This document shows, in pieces, positions 48,901 to 61,800 of a stretch of 64,000 nt of DNA. The notes under the pieces are model-generated. The model ran no database searches. It saw only the letters and a list, made by a program, of their open reading frames with translations, and was not told the origin of the DNA. This stretch comes from Drosophila pseudoobscura (lineage: Eukaryota; Arthropoda; Insecta; Diptera; Drosophilidae), in assembly GCF_009870125.1 (NCBI RefSeq), contig NC_046680.1, positions 13,659,501-13,723,500 of the forward strand, given 5' to 3'. Both the position numbers and the translations under genes were made by a program. Position 1 is the first letter of the stretch. Each line of letters starts with the position of its first letter.

Positions 48901-51900
48901 CAAAACGAGTGCCGGCTATCAACCTGAAACAATCGCGGTCTCAAGGGGACGAGGACTATTCGCACTTGCTGGAATTGCCATTCATTTTCAATAAGCCACA
49001 ACGTCTGAATATTTGATGAACAGCCCAGAAGCACCGGCCACGGCGGCGAAGATATGAATCAGTAATGCAATGGGGCTGCTTTTTGCACATGGATCCGGGC
49101 GACGGGTGGCGGGTGGCCTGAGGCCCCACCCCCAGCGTCATCGCAATTAAGTGAAATTACTGGCCAAATAGAACACAAATGAACCCATTGCGACCCGTTC
49201 AAGCGCCCCTCCAGCGATAAGGACCCTGCATTAACATGAAATCCAATTCGCAGTTGCCTGCCACAAAGCGCGTGACAACTCGTGAGCTCCAAGGGGGGAA
49301 AACGATTGTAATGCAATATTTGTGCATCCACGCCGTCGAGAGAGGCTAAGGAGAGTGGGCATTGGCCAAGAATTTCGCTTTGCTATTTTTGGTTTCAGTT
49401 TTTCTGTGCAATTTTTAAGTCACGATTAAGCCAGAGGAGCCCTTGTGCTGAAGTCAAAGGGTCGGCATAAAAGGCGTAATTAAACTAGACCGTACAAGGT
49501 GACTGACTAATGCATTGATTCATAGTTTAGATATAAAGTGCGCTCCCCACCGATAAAATGCCGAACGAAAGCCGTTCAACTTGTGAGCCATGCCGTCAAT
49601 TCGTCAGTCTGTCAGCCAGGCAGTCAGTCGGTTCACTTGGGCTTTGGGGCGCCTGCGGTTGCCTAGAATTTGCACCTGCATGTTCATGCCAACGCCCCTG
49701 CCCCTGCCCCTGCCCATGCCCATGCCCATGTCCACCCCGGACTGGCCGCCACACACAGGGACACGATAACCGCATTGAGTGCTCTCTGCTCATGCATTTT
49801 TAAATGGCCCGCTGGAAAAATCCTCTTGCGAATATTTCGTTTTTCGTCCATGCAGCTATTGTTTTGACGAGCCTGCTGCATATTGCATGTTGTTGTGGTC
49901 AGTATAAAAGTTGTGGCAAATTATTGCATCAAGTTGTTGCCATTGTTTTAGTTTTTGTTGTTCTTCGAGTTGTTATTAGCTGAAAGGCCAGCGGGTTTCC
50001 GAAGAACCCGAGACGCGAGAAGGATTCACAAAGTAATGGAATATCTAAGTAAGGCCTCTATGTGAACCTTGGGATTCGCTGATTCGATGAGCAGCAAAGC
50101 AAGGGGGTGGCCCTACCCAGCCCTGGCGTCCGTAATCCCCAGTTGGTATCGAAATCAGTGCAAAAAATCAAATGCAGACCGGCAATTTCAGGCACTCCGG
50201 CGCGACAACGCCAATTAGATTTGATGACGGTTGCGCTTAAATGTTATAAAACAAAAGCGCAGCCCAGGAGGTGGTGGGAGGGCGTTGCGGCGAGGGTGGT
50301 GTTATCGTACAAAGCGAAAAAGAATGTTAAGTGAATGCAGTGGGACCGCAAAATGTCATGCGAAATGCGAAGGACCGCCTCCACCCTGCTACCTCCTCCA
50401 GAGGTGGGAGCAATCCAATTCTGTTTCATGAAACTGCAATTTGCATGTCTGTCTGGTCATGTTCCCGCTGCCTGTCCGTCCGTCCACGTATCCTTCTCCT
50501 ACCCACGTAGCTAAGTAATTGCCTACGAATGGACTGCATGAAATGGACAAGTTTTTCGAGTCCTCGTCCTTCCAGGGGCACATGCACATTCGGGATTGCG
50601 CAACAAGTGGAGGTAATTATTGAAAATATTTGCATGGCAGCTCCCCCGAACCGGGATAGTGCACCCTTCCCGTGGTGAACCCGTTCTGTTCTCCAGTTGT
50701 TTGTAAACAAATGCCCAAACTCCCGGACGGCGACGAGGAAATTTCCTAACGCATTGGAAGTCCTTACGCTCTGAACAAGGACGACGCATGCGCATGCATG
50801 CTATGTAAGTGTTATACGGGGATTTCCCCTGCGATTATGTACTTGGGGAAATGCTTACTGAGAGGATATAAGTAAATATTAGAGTGAGTGATGGTGATCC
50901 TTACGAGGCTCTAGATATAGCGGCTGACTTTCTCTGAACGTACCAAAAAGAAGCGTTTATGGGAGTACAGTAGTCAATCTCTTTTTAAACTGTAGCCTAG
51001 AATTCGGCTGGCCTAATTGACCCCTCACGCCACCCACAACCACTTAACACATTCCTTTTGGCTAATTAATAGACCATATTCTAATGGAATTTTCCGACAG
51101 GCAGGTAAACTGCTCCACTGGTCAATCGGCCAAGAAATCATCATTAGGCCTTTGACAGCACATATATTTGATTTGGAAGTACGCACATGACGTCCCACAA
51201 CTCCCTGCACAAATATTGAAACGCCGTAATTAGCGCTGGACACATAATAAGGCATGCAAGTGATTAATTAGTCGAACCGAACTTTTCCTGATAAGTAAGA
51301 AAGCATTTTCATTCCTTTTCCAAAGACTGTCTGTATCGACTGTCTTTCGAATTCCCGGCACGCAGATCGCATAAACCTGAAGCCGAATTTGCAATCAAAT
51401 TCAGAGAACGATAAAGGCTTAACTGGCCACTGGACCACGGGCTGAGCAATTTGGGTTTATTGGGTTTATTGGGTGCACAAATATTGAAAAGAAATTTGCG
51501 CTAAACGCCTCAAATTGCCAGCGATGATGGCCACACGTATCGAAATGGCAATAAATGCAAATGAAAAGCGATAAACACATATCCCAACAAACACACAGAA
51601 GTCAGGCCTACCTCGGCCAAGCCAACCCTTAGCTCTGACTCTCTCTAGAGTCAATTCGAGGCAGAGGGTTATTGTTATGAACAGAACGGGTTAACAAAAA
51701 CACATTTTCAATAAATACCGATTATGATGAGCCGGCTCGTCTACTGCCCCATTCGACCACTTGGACGAGAATTGGACTTTGGCAGTTTCGATTTGGGCAT
51801 GCGAAATATTGGACTGGCGCGTGGACTCAGTCGAGTCGGTGGACGGTGGGGGTGGAGGGAACATATGGCTGTTTTCAGGTGGGTCATTCGATGGCCCATT

Positions 51901-54500
51901 TATGGAATTATGCCACAACATAAAAATTTGATGAGCTTCAGCGTTACAAGTGCTCTGGTCCGGTCCCTGACTATCGACCATCAGCCCATTGAAAAGTTAA
52001 CAACAAAACCAAGAAAAATTTCCACTGTTGGAAATTTTGTGGGCTCTTACGCAAGTTGCGGGCCCCACTCCTTGAACTCCATCTATTTTCTATCCAAATT
52101 GTCCGTTGCCTCAAGCATTGCATGTCTTTGGCATACGTGTGCCATGAAAAATTCATGGTCTCCGTTCACTGTAGTCCACATAATTAGACGGGCTGCCAAA
52201 AAAGAAAGCAATTTCGAAAGTATGGTATTTTTTGTCAAACTGATAGATACACTATGCTCCATCAGTAGTGGCACCACTCTGCAATTACCCATGGATCCTG
52301 CCACTTTACGAATGCGAGTGTATGAAAGGAACACTGTTCGCTTGTCTAGTATACTCCTTCACTTCGTTCGGCAGCGGGTATGCAAATGGGGCACATGTCC
52401 AGTCGGGACCTCCCCCTGACAGGGGACGATTAGCTTTTTGTATTGGCTGTTGCCCCGAACCCAATAGATGGAGCCCATAAAAAACAATGCGGCAATCGTT
52501 AGATTTCCCCACGAAGATTGCGGCCGTTCCATGTCCTGAAATTTGCGCGCTTATCACTTTAATGTCAGTTGGTCGCCGCGCACCATGTGGGGACAGGGAC
52601 ACCCGTTGGTCGTTTCGCGTAAAGGTCATTGTGTTATTACCCCAGCCGCAGCCCCAGGCCCATTCACAACCAACGTAATAGCGCACAATTTATATTATTA
52701 ATGCCTCATATGAGTACGAGTATGAGTGCCCAGCTCGGGAAATCCTGAAGGCCCCACGGAGGTCCGCTGAAGGTCCCTCGACTTTGCCCAGTGAGACATA
52801 CTGTTCTAGCTGTGCCCCCTCCATTAAAACTACTTTTTATCTATTTTTAAGTCGTTATAAATATTTTTAAAGCAGCGGATGTCTTCCAGGAGCCAATCTG
52901 AGTTGTGTTTCAATATCGTGTTTAGCTGGAGCAAAGGATAACTTTGACGTATGGCGCTTGGTGGAGGGGTGTTAAAAATAAAAGGCTCGTCACGGCAGCT
53001 AATTGACGACAGGGCTGCCTATTGTCCAGTCGCTTTCGTAGGCTCCCGGAGGGGGTGTACTTAACAAATTGCTTGGCCCAGTGTTGCATAATGAATGAAG
53101 TGCAAAGAGAGAGTGCTCGGAAAACTACGCAATGAACTGTGTCCACATACTACAACGCCCGAACTTGGACTTCATTTTTCGCGTTGCTAAAGAGGTCACC
53201 ATATCAAACAGAGTTGGGTCAATAAAGCTCCCACCACCGGGTAATTTTTGACCTTTGTGCGATTGACACACGCATGTCAGTCCCCATTATTGGATCTCAA
53301 CTCCACTCCACTCCGCATTACCATTACCCCACTCCTGTACTCCATCCCGAAATTGCGCATTGCCAGCAGGGTTTTCTTTGCACCTGAACTGGAGTGACAC
53401 ACCTCCACCCCTAAATCAACTCCTACCCTAACCCCTAACCCCTACCCCTCCTCGTACCAACTGGGGCACACGCCCACCCATCGAAAAAGATAATTTACCA
53501 GTCGCCCATATCGATCGTGTGAAGCTCGCAATGCTTTTCCTTTCCAAATTGCGTGCCATGATGTTCAATTTTCCGTAGAGTGGACAAACGAAACCGCAAA
53601 TGGAAAAACTAAACCAACTATTCTAGATACTCCAGCAAGGAGGCGGGACAAAAGCAGTAGGTGGAGCGAGCGCGCGTGGGCGGGGGCGGGGGCGGGGGCG
53701 GACGGAGGGTATCCGACATGTGTGCCGCACACATGAATTATTAATCGACAATTGCCGAAAATGTCCATTAACCATCTGGGGGTAGGAGAAGGAGGCCACG
53801 AAAATTTCAATTGCTGACTAATGAAAATTATGGCAAACGGGGTTAGTTTTTCCATCCACATGCAGGTGTTTTCATTTCTTTACCTTTTTATACCCTTGCA
53901 CGGGGCGAACAGTTTGCTGCGTATTTACAACCATATAATCTCCTTTGGGTCCTTACGAGCTGATGCTAACGAGCAATATCCGAATTTCAGAGCATGTTGC
54001 ACATTATTTAGGATATCCGTTTGCTTCAGGAAATTGGCAATTAATGTTGATCGACAGTCTGAATCCTTCTGGTTCTGGGATGCTAGGCCCTTCGCCTATC
54101 TGACTCTCATTAGCCGAGATGTGGGCCCAGGAACTTGTGGCAAATGATTAAAATATTTTTTTCGGTTCGCTGTATCTCGGCTGATCGTGATCGGAAGAGT
54201 CCTCGCATCATATAATCTGCAGTCTGCATAATCCCGATCCTGGAAAGTGAGTCCTTCGCCGATCCGGCCGGTTTTGCCCGAGACAGGGTATATGGGCATC
54301 GGTCTCTCAAAATTTAGCCTATTTTCAATGGCAAATGACCATTTTCGAGTACTCCCTCCTATACTGGCATTAAATGGCCTATATCTAATTACCCTGGGTC
54401 CCTGGCACGCTCTATTGGCCAAATGATCAGTTTTGTTGTAATGAGTTTTCTATCAGCATCAAAGTTAGTGTCAAATTTTGAATGACAATTATTTCTAGAT
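48901..54500. other. Intergenic region without recognised genes
   Basis: I see no coding exon, RNA gene or intact mobile element. Open frames (for example around 51.7-52.4 kb, + strand) lack recognisable motifs. There are CCCCTG/CCCATG repeats at about 49695-49730 and TAACCCC repeats at about 53425-53450. From about 53.88 to 54.45 kb there is a stretch with TATACCCTTGC-type sequence that looks like dispersed-repeat debris. cora and wbl regulatory DNA presumably lies here. Confidence 0.6.
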
Positions 54501-54728
54501 TTGTGTGGAGCACTCAAAAGCAACGAGCAAACGCAGCGTATCCGGCATTACAGCATAAATCTCCCTTAGAGCAATAGCAACACAGACACCGAAGCAGCTG
54601 AACCAACACGAAGAGTTGGCCAACAGAGAGTCGGCCGGTTTTGAGTGAGTGTAAGAGAGAGAACTGTTTCACTGACGTGTCATTCAACTCGATCGAGAAC
54701 CAGAAGTCGCCGCTAAGAGCCGCACAGG

Positions 54729-54871
54729 TGAGCGAAGCGTAGGGGCCTCTCTCCTCGTGGCTATAGCAACTAAACAATATCTGTTGAGCGCAGCGGAAAA
54801 AGGCCAAGAGAAAAGAACAAAAACACTCCGTCTCGAATTTACCTCGACTTTGCTCTCGCTTCCACCCGCAG
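54729..54871 (+). other. wbl: Candidate 5'UTR intron of wbl (143 nt)
   Basis: Donor GCCGCACAG|GTGAGC at 54729 and acceptor TCCACCCGCAG| at 54871 flank a short interval about 95 nt upstream of the start codon. The intron would be entirely in the 5'UTR and leave the protein unchanged. Confidence 0.5.
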
Positions 54872-54964
54872 TCAGTTCGCGAAGAGGGCCGGCAGAAGAA
54901 AGGTCAAGTTCACACTATATTCTGGCACAAGAAGTCTCTTCTGCACATACAAAACACGAATACA

Positions 54965-55750
54965 ATGATGAGGATACTGGTGACACTGCTGCTGGCGGCG
55001 ATTCTGGGGCGGCATGCTACGTGGGCAATCTCGTGTGCCGGCTGCGTGGACTTGGACGAAATCAACTTTCAGAATACCGTCGAGCGCTTTCCGTATGCCG
55101 TGGTCAAGTTTGACATTGCGTTCCCGTACGGGGAGAAGCACGAGGCATTCGCTGCCTTCTCCAAGGCAGCCCACAAGGTAACTGGAGAGCTGCTGGTGGC
55201 CACTGTCGGAATCAAGGACTATGGCGAACTGGAGAACAAGGCTCTGGGTGAGCGATTCGAGATCGACGACAAGAAGTTCCCGGCCATACTACTCTTCAAG
55301 GGCAGCGTGGAGCAGTACATTAGGTTCCCCAGCCACTTGGATGTGACACTCGACAACCTGAAGGCCTTTGTCAGCAGCAACACCCCGCTGTACATCGGTC
55401 GCGAGGGTTGTCTGAAAGAGTTCAACGATGCCATCAAAAACTACGCAAACCTACCGGACGATGCTCAGCTTAGCTTGATTGAGCAGCTGGAGACCCAGCA
55501 GGAGAAGCTCTCCAAGCCGGAGGAGAAACTGAGTGGCAAATATTACGTGTTGTACATGCGGAAGATCAACGAGAATGGATACGATTTCCTCGAAGAGGAG
55601 ACTAAGCGACTGCTGCGCCTCAAAGCCGGCAAAGTGACTGCCGCCAAGAAGCTGGAGCTGCAGCAAAAGCTGAATATTCTGGAGGCCTTTCGCGTCCACA
55701 ACCTAACCAAAGCAGCGCCCAAAAAGGAGTCATCCAAGGAGGATCTGTGA
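54965..55750 (+). CDS. wbl: windbeutel (ERp29/PDI-D-like ER chaperone)
   Basis: Single-exon ORF of 261 codons plus stop. The fly protein is an ER chaperone that lets the sulfotransferase Pipe leave the ER, and it is required maternally for dorsoventral polarity. An N-terminal signal peptide (about residues 1-21, hydrophobic L-V-T-L-L-L-A-A-I-L) is followed by a thioredoxin-fold domain with C-A-G-C at 24-27. The C-terminal third, from about residue 150, is the all-helical ERp29-type D domain. The protein ends in K-E-D-L, an ER-retrieval tetrapeptide. Two Met codons are adjacent (54965, 54968); the first is used. The length is close to what I recall for the D. melanogaster protein (about 257). 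Confidence 0.95.
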   Translation: MMRILVTLLLAAILGRHATWAISCAGCVDLDEINFQNTVERFPYAVVKFDIAFPYGEKHEAFAAFSKAAHKVTGELLVATVGIKDYGELENKALGERFEIDDKKFPAILLFKGSVEQYIRFPSHLDVTLDNLKAFVSSNTPLYIGREGCLKEFNDAIKNYANLPDDAQLSLIEQLETQQEKLSKPEEKLSGKYYVLYMRKINENGYDFLEEETKRLLRLKAGKVTAAKKLELQQKLNILEAFRVHNLTKAAPKKESSKEDL

Positions 55751-55843
55751 GCCGCCAGTACCCCCTGTACCTTCTATAAAAACATAACAACATTTTAGTG
55801 ATCTTCAAGTACACTCATTCTATTGAATCAGATTTGTATGTAC

Positions 55844-55849
55844 ATTAAA
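55844..55849 (+). promoter_or_regulatory. wbl: Poly(A) signal ATTAAA (wbl)
   Basis: The variant hexamer ATTAAA lies about 95 bp after the wbl stop. An AATAAA further on, near 55927, is an alternative. Confidence 0.5.
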
Positions 55850-55859
55850 GCTTAGTTTA

Positions 55860-58800
55860 AACATATCTGCGTCACTTAAGTGTTTTCAACTACGATTACA
55901 CTACGCAACACCAAATTCAAAATTTGAAATAAAAAATACCGCTAAAAATTATCAATTTGAAAACATATGATTTTCCATACAGTAAGCTGAAGTTACAAAG
56001 TTCTCGGGTCTGATTTATAACTGCATTTATCAGCTTTTCAGAACTGCAATGTTCAATACAACCAGATGAACGATACTTAAATTATATAAAAACATGAAGA
56101 ACAACCTATGAAAAAACATTTTTAAAATAACAGTTTTTGAAAATGTTTTCAAATGAACCTTACCATAGAAAAAGATCAACTTTGTTGCCTAGTGTAATTA
56201 TTGCTATTGGAATGTCAACTTTACATGGCTTCGATCTCTTATGTATTTTTACATGTATCATCGGCAACTAAATGTTGGGTGGCGCCAGTAGAAATATCGC
56301 CCGGCCAATTCTCGAACTAAGACCGGATAGCTTTTTTTCATAGCATATTTTTGGGTGAAGAAATTAAATTAGGTAAATTTACAAGGCTAAAAAAAGCAGA
56401 AGCAGCAAAAAAATGGCTGCACGGGCCATGCAGTTTCTCGAAAGATCGCATGGGGTCATTGGGGAGGGGAAAGAGGGCTGAGAGGGGAGCCGCTGTTTTT
56501 TCTCTTCTCTGTTGTTTACTGTTTCTGGTGGCGCTGTGTCACGGGTGCGAGTGTATGTGTGGCTGTATCTGCCTGGGGCCATGGCTGTGTTTGTGCGTTG
56601 TTATCGCTCATTTTCACTTTAATATAATTTGTTGTTGGTGCTGCTGTTGCACTCTCTTGGAGTTTGCTCTTTTGTGCACGCTGTTGGGGCGGCCATATTT
56701 ATTTTTGTTGTTGCTGTTGCTGTTGCTGTTGCTGTTGCCGTTGCCGCTGATGGAGGCAGACAGCAGCAATAAACGCACGAAAAAGATCTTGTTGTTGCCG
56801 TAGTCATTTTGTTTTTGTATTTTGTATGCGAAAGTCAATGAACTTTTTCGGTGTCTACGCATTTTTCGGCTAGATATTGTTGTTTGCGATAACCATTTGG
56901 GTGCACTCTGCTGTCCGTCGCAACGAATCCAGATACACACGCAGAGAAACGGGCATGGGGAAAGTATCTGGAGATACTGAAGAAGTTGCCTATCAGTGGC
57001 AAGTCGATCTGCAGATAGTGCATTCAATGAAAAGTCGCAGCCAGCGCCCGCTTTTGCCAATGGTCGCCCTTTTTTAAGTGTTTCCCAGATAAGCAACCTT
57101 TGACCCGCAGCTCTGCCAATTGGCAATCGCCGAAATAAAAAAGCGGAAAACTCAATTGGAAAAACGGCAAGCCCATTTTCTGCTGGTGCTCGCGAAAGTA
57201 TTTTCACACACTCCCAACCGCAGAACGAACAGAGACTCTAGTTCGGATTCCCACTCCTATACCCCCTCTGCACCATCCACGAAATCGACTGGAGGAGGGG
57301 CAGATGATGCAAATGTTTGCCTTTCCACGCAAGTGCATCCGTGCATCCATCGGCCAGAATCAATCCATCGCTTGCAATCAAAGACAACCCTTTCTCTGCC
57401 ATGGGAAATTGGGAAAACATTGAAAGCAGATCGCCCACGCAGACATAACCAAGCGCAGAAATTTGAACCCTTCTCCTTCTCACTCTCCCTCCCCACCTCC
57501 TGCTGCTGATCTGAGTGCACATTCATTCACTTGCAGCTGAGTGCGCAGTTGTATATTTCAGAAATTGTTAGAATGTGCAGACAGGATAATCTGGAGCTGC
57601 AATCTGGAGCAAACCCGATCTCCCAAAACCAAAATCGGGCAAGGAAAAATTGAGAAATTTATTGTCGCCGGCGACGCCCTGAGCCAACTCGAAAAGTCAT
57701 CATCAAACGTAATGTTGCAGGTCGCCATTGCCAGGCCAAGTCCATATGATCTCCATCTGCATCATCCGGGGACTACCTGCTGTGAGATTTACGTTTATGC
57801 ATTTCATTTTGTAGTTTTGTTCATTTATTTTCGATCGTTTTTTTGGCCATAAAACAGGTTCCGTCTCGACGATCTTCTTTATCTCCCGCTGCAGATCGCT
57901 GCACATTTGTGCAGCCCATTCCCAATACCAGTGCCAGTCCAGTCCCAAATGCATTTTGATTCCAAACTCCATCTCTCGCTCCAACCCCATCTCCCTCCGC
58001 GATTCAACACGCCTACAAGTTGTCAACCCATAAAGACGCGCAGGCACTACTCCGTATCAATTGCGGCCCTCGATCGAATGGTTAGCGCAAGGGTAAGGGT
58101 AAGGGTAAGGGTAAGGGTTCGTCGGGGTCAGTCCAAGGCAAATGCATAAATTGTGTAATCCCCCAGCTAGCGCGATACGAAATCTGGTCGGCTGCCTCTG
58201 ACTTTGATGATGATGCTGACTGGGTTTCAGCCAAGAAAAACATTTTCACGACTCTCTCCTGACTTTTTTGTTGTTCCTATTGCTGTTGTTGTTGTTTTTT
58301 TTTTTGCGGCCTCTTTTGGGGCACCGGGACCAAACCGGCACAGGTAGCCCGTTCAAAACCCGATTTTCTTCATCGTGTAATGCGTTTTTCTTCTTTAGGT
58401 TTTTGAAAAATGTTTCATTTTGAGGTTTTTGCTTTCCTCCAACCTTCTTTGATTGCATTTTGTGGCAGCTTGAGCGCAGCTTCAGCCTGGTCTCATGGCT
58501 TAATTGGTGGACTAGAGCTCTTAGATGACGGGGTGGGGCATGCGTAGGGGCATGGATGAGAGCGGGGGTAGAGGCATGGCCAGCGTCTTGGTCGATTGGC
58601 GTTCTGGGCCGCCAGCGTCAATGGCCATGGCCATCGCACCGCATGCAGATAGATACCTTTGCCAGAGTCAATGACTTGTGAGGCATTTTCGTGGGCACCC
58701 AGCACCCAAGAAACGCTTGACAGATTTATTCACGAACGTGTACCATGAGAGCGGCAGGAAAAGGCTGTGGGATTGGCGTTCTCATGTGAAGGGAGCGAAG

Positions 58801-61800
58801 TGCAAACCGCCATAACCGAACAGAGCCGAACCAATGGAGTATTGATTATTGATTCATGAGAGATCCGATAACACCAGCACAGATTTGATGTTGACAAGCC
58901 ACAAAAGCCGGAAGGTAAACCATGCCACTGAACCCTTCCCACCAGTCCAACCCTTCCCCGCCAAGGAGCTCCAAGGAACGCCTGCTACCCGCTGACCCTC
59001 ATTTTCCGAGGACCTTTAATTGATGAGAAATAATTGGCAGAAATTTGTTTGCAGTTTAATTGTCCGACTTTCACCATTCACACTGCCCTCGCTCCCTCCG
59101 TATCTCAGCGCAGCTCTAGGCCATTTCCAATTTAATTTTCACAATTTCTCAATCAATTTTTCTTTATTGACAAAGATGCGGGCGGGCGCAGGCGCAAGCG
59201 CAACCCGCGAGCTAAATTTGTGTATCAGATATCTTTTGGATTGCAATTGCAACATTTCATTGAGGCGCTTCCCTCTCTCTAGTTCTGAGCTCTCTGCTCT
59301 GCGAGTATGTTGGCATGTTTATCAGCACCCGTCCGGGTCATTGACTCGAGTTTCGCCTCGTGGTGCTTGGGCGTACGAATGCATCTTCTTAGAGAGCGGG
59401 GGGGTGCGTAATGAGGGCGGCAGAGGGAGCGGCCACATTCGGCGCGAATAAAATGAACCGTGTAGCTTTTCCGCCATCCCGCCAACGGAAGTCCATAAAT
59501 AGTGTGTGCTTGGGTGCAAGAGTGTGAGTGCGTGTGTTTTGGGTGCGCCTCTTTCTCACCCACCCAGACTGCGTCCGAGGGTCATGAGCCAGCTGGAAGG
59601 TCCCTTTCCCAGGATCCTATGGTAACCCTGCATCAGACAACCTGCATCTTTGCGGTGCATAGCGGGGTCCCGCTGCTCAGGCGATGGCTATCAAACCACG
59701 TCTTTGTCCTTGGCCAGGATTCGCGGCGTTCCCACAGTCAGCATCAACAGAAACAACGAAAACCATTGTCTGGTCGAGGTCGACTATCGAGTATTTTTAT
59801 ATCAAAATCAAAATCAACCGCCGAAAGTGCCAAAGAGACTCCGAGAAGTCAGAGACCCAACAATAGGGCCCAAAGGCAGAAAACGAAGGCATGGCCAGTG
59901 GATAGACAAAGTCAGAAATCGCTTAAGGTTATAACACATCGCAAACAATGGCCGTGCAAATGGACGGAGTGAGGATCGTAAGCCGGGAAAGGGGAAAGGG
60001 GAACGTGGAGCTGTGTTCGAGCACGGGGACAAGTGTCGCGACCACGATGAGGGTAAGAATAAACGAAAACCTGTTTCTTGTATCCCTTCCTTCGAGACAG
60101 GCTGTACCTGAGACCGACCTGTTATGGGATGGGACGGAATGGATGCCTTCCAAGCCCAATCCTAATTAGGGGAGGGGAAAACGCTCTCGGATGCTGCTGA
60201 GTCAGCAGCAATTGCTAAAAAGTAAATAAAAACGATCATCGGGACTCTCACGGAGTTGCAAGAAGATCGCGCAAGCAACGGGCAGCGGGCATCGGGCATC
60301 GGGCATCGATGGATCGCAGCGAACAATCAACAACAATTCCTGGTGCAGGTGCCGAAGACAAACAGCAAAAGTCACATACTCCAAAACAGACGGCGGACAA
60401 TGGGCACAAAAGTCAGTGAGAAAACCTTAGCCGAAGGAGAAGAAAGAAGGAAATGGAAAGGTCCAAAGGAAAACATAAGGGACGAGCCCGGGGCCCGGGC
60501 CCGAACGGACGCACTGCGAGTGCACATTCTCGACTATAAAATTTATTCGCATTAATCGCCGTCAGAGATAAAAAAAATGAACGAAGAATGGTCGAGGACG
60601 AGGTCGTGGAGGAGGGGGGGACGCAGACAGAGGTCCGACATTGGGATGATAAGGCAACATTGACACCTTCACCGGGGACTGCGGGCAGGTAGTCCGGCAT
60701 TGGCATTGTTGGCATCTTCTGATTGCGTGAGTGCCTCGCTTCCCTCCTGTGTTCCTCCTATGCGTTTTCTGGACTAAAGAGAAAACAATTTGCAGTTCGA
60801 GTTCGAGTCTTAGTCAAGGATCTGTGCCGAGGACAGGACTGTACCCGGGACGTACACCTTGCCAGGCATCGTTTCTATTTCTGGTTTGGGCCTGTCCCAG
60901 CTCGTACTCGGCGGGGGAGTGGAGTGGGTGGAACGACGAGGATGACGGGGGCGGAAGTACCGCAAAGTGGAATGAAGCGTATGCGTGTGTAATTAAGTGT
61001 CGCAAAAAGACGCAGGACGGAGGTCGGTGGACGGAGGACGGAGGACGGAGGCTGACAGTGGCTGGTGTGGGCGTGTCTGTATCTAGTACACGTGATACGA
61101 GTATATCTTTGTATGTGTAAATAGAAAAAGCATGTTGTTGCTGTACTCCTGGTTGGATGATGCTTCCCCCGGCCGACGGGGGTGGGTGGGTGATAAAAAT
61201 GTTGATGTAAATTGCAAAAAGCAGTTTTTATGTCCCGTTGCCACATTTCGGTGAGGGGGCCCGTAACGCGACCGGGGGTGGGGTGAAAGTGAGAGTGAAA
61301 GCCTCTGAAGTGGTGCAAAATATTAGACAAGGGCTGTTGCCTGTGGGTGGCACGGTGGGTGGGTGGATACGCTGGAGATGGGGTGGCTCGCTGGCTTTGA
61401 TGTGACATTGTTTGCTTTAGTTTTCCGTTCTAATAATGGAGCATCGATGCGAATGCTCAGCTTTAAGTCGGCCAGCACAAAACAGGCCAGGAGCGTGGGC
61501 AATAGGGACAAGAAAAAACTGCTCCAACAGCTTTGACCAACCGAGATAGTTCAAATACACCTGCAGACTCCAAAAATGGAGCTACCATCTCGACCAAGCC
61601 CTTGACCACGCTCCAGCGATGGCAAAAAGTCTCCACGGATATCATATGTAGTCTCCAGATAAATCCCCTTAATATATTCCATTAATTGCAATAGAGATCA
61701 GTGCGAGGAGTCATTGACACATCCGAATGTGCAAAGGAAGGGAGATGTGAATGCAACATCGAATATCGTTGATCGGAGATCTCGGGCCTGGGATCTCTGC

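Noticed and set aside
51724..52419. 231-codon open frame on + strand between cora and wbl
   Set aside because: Ordinary amino-acid mix but no recognisable domain, no nearby splice or poly(A) signals, and a competing minus-strand frame. Not enough to call a gene.
58088..58117. Telomere-like hexamer array
   Set aside because: The unit GGGTAA is not a rotation of TTAGGG, and Drosophila telomeres lack such repeats, so it is a plain short tandem repeat.
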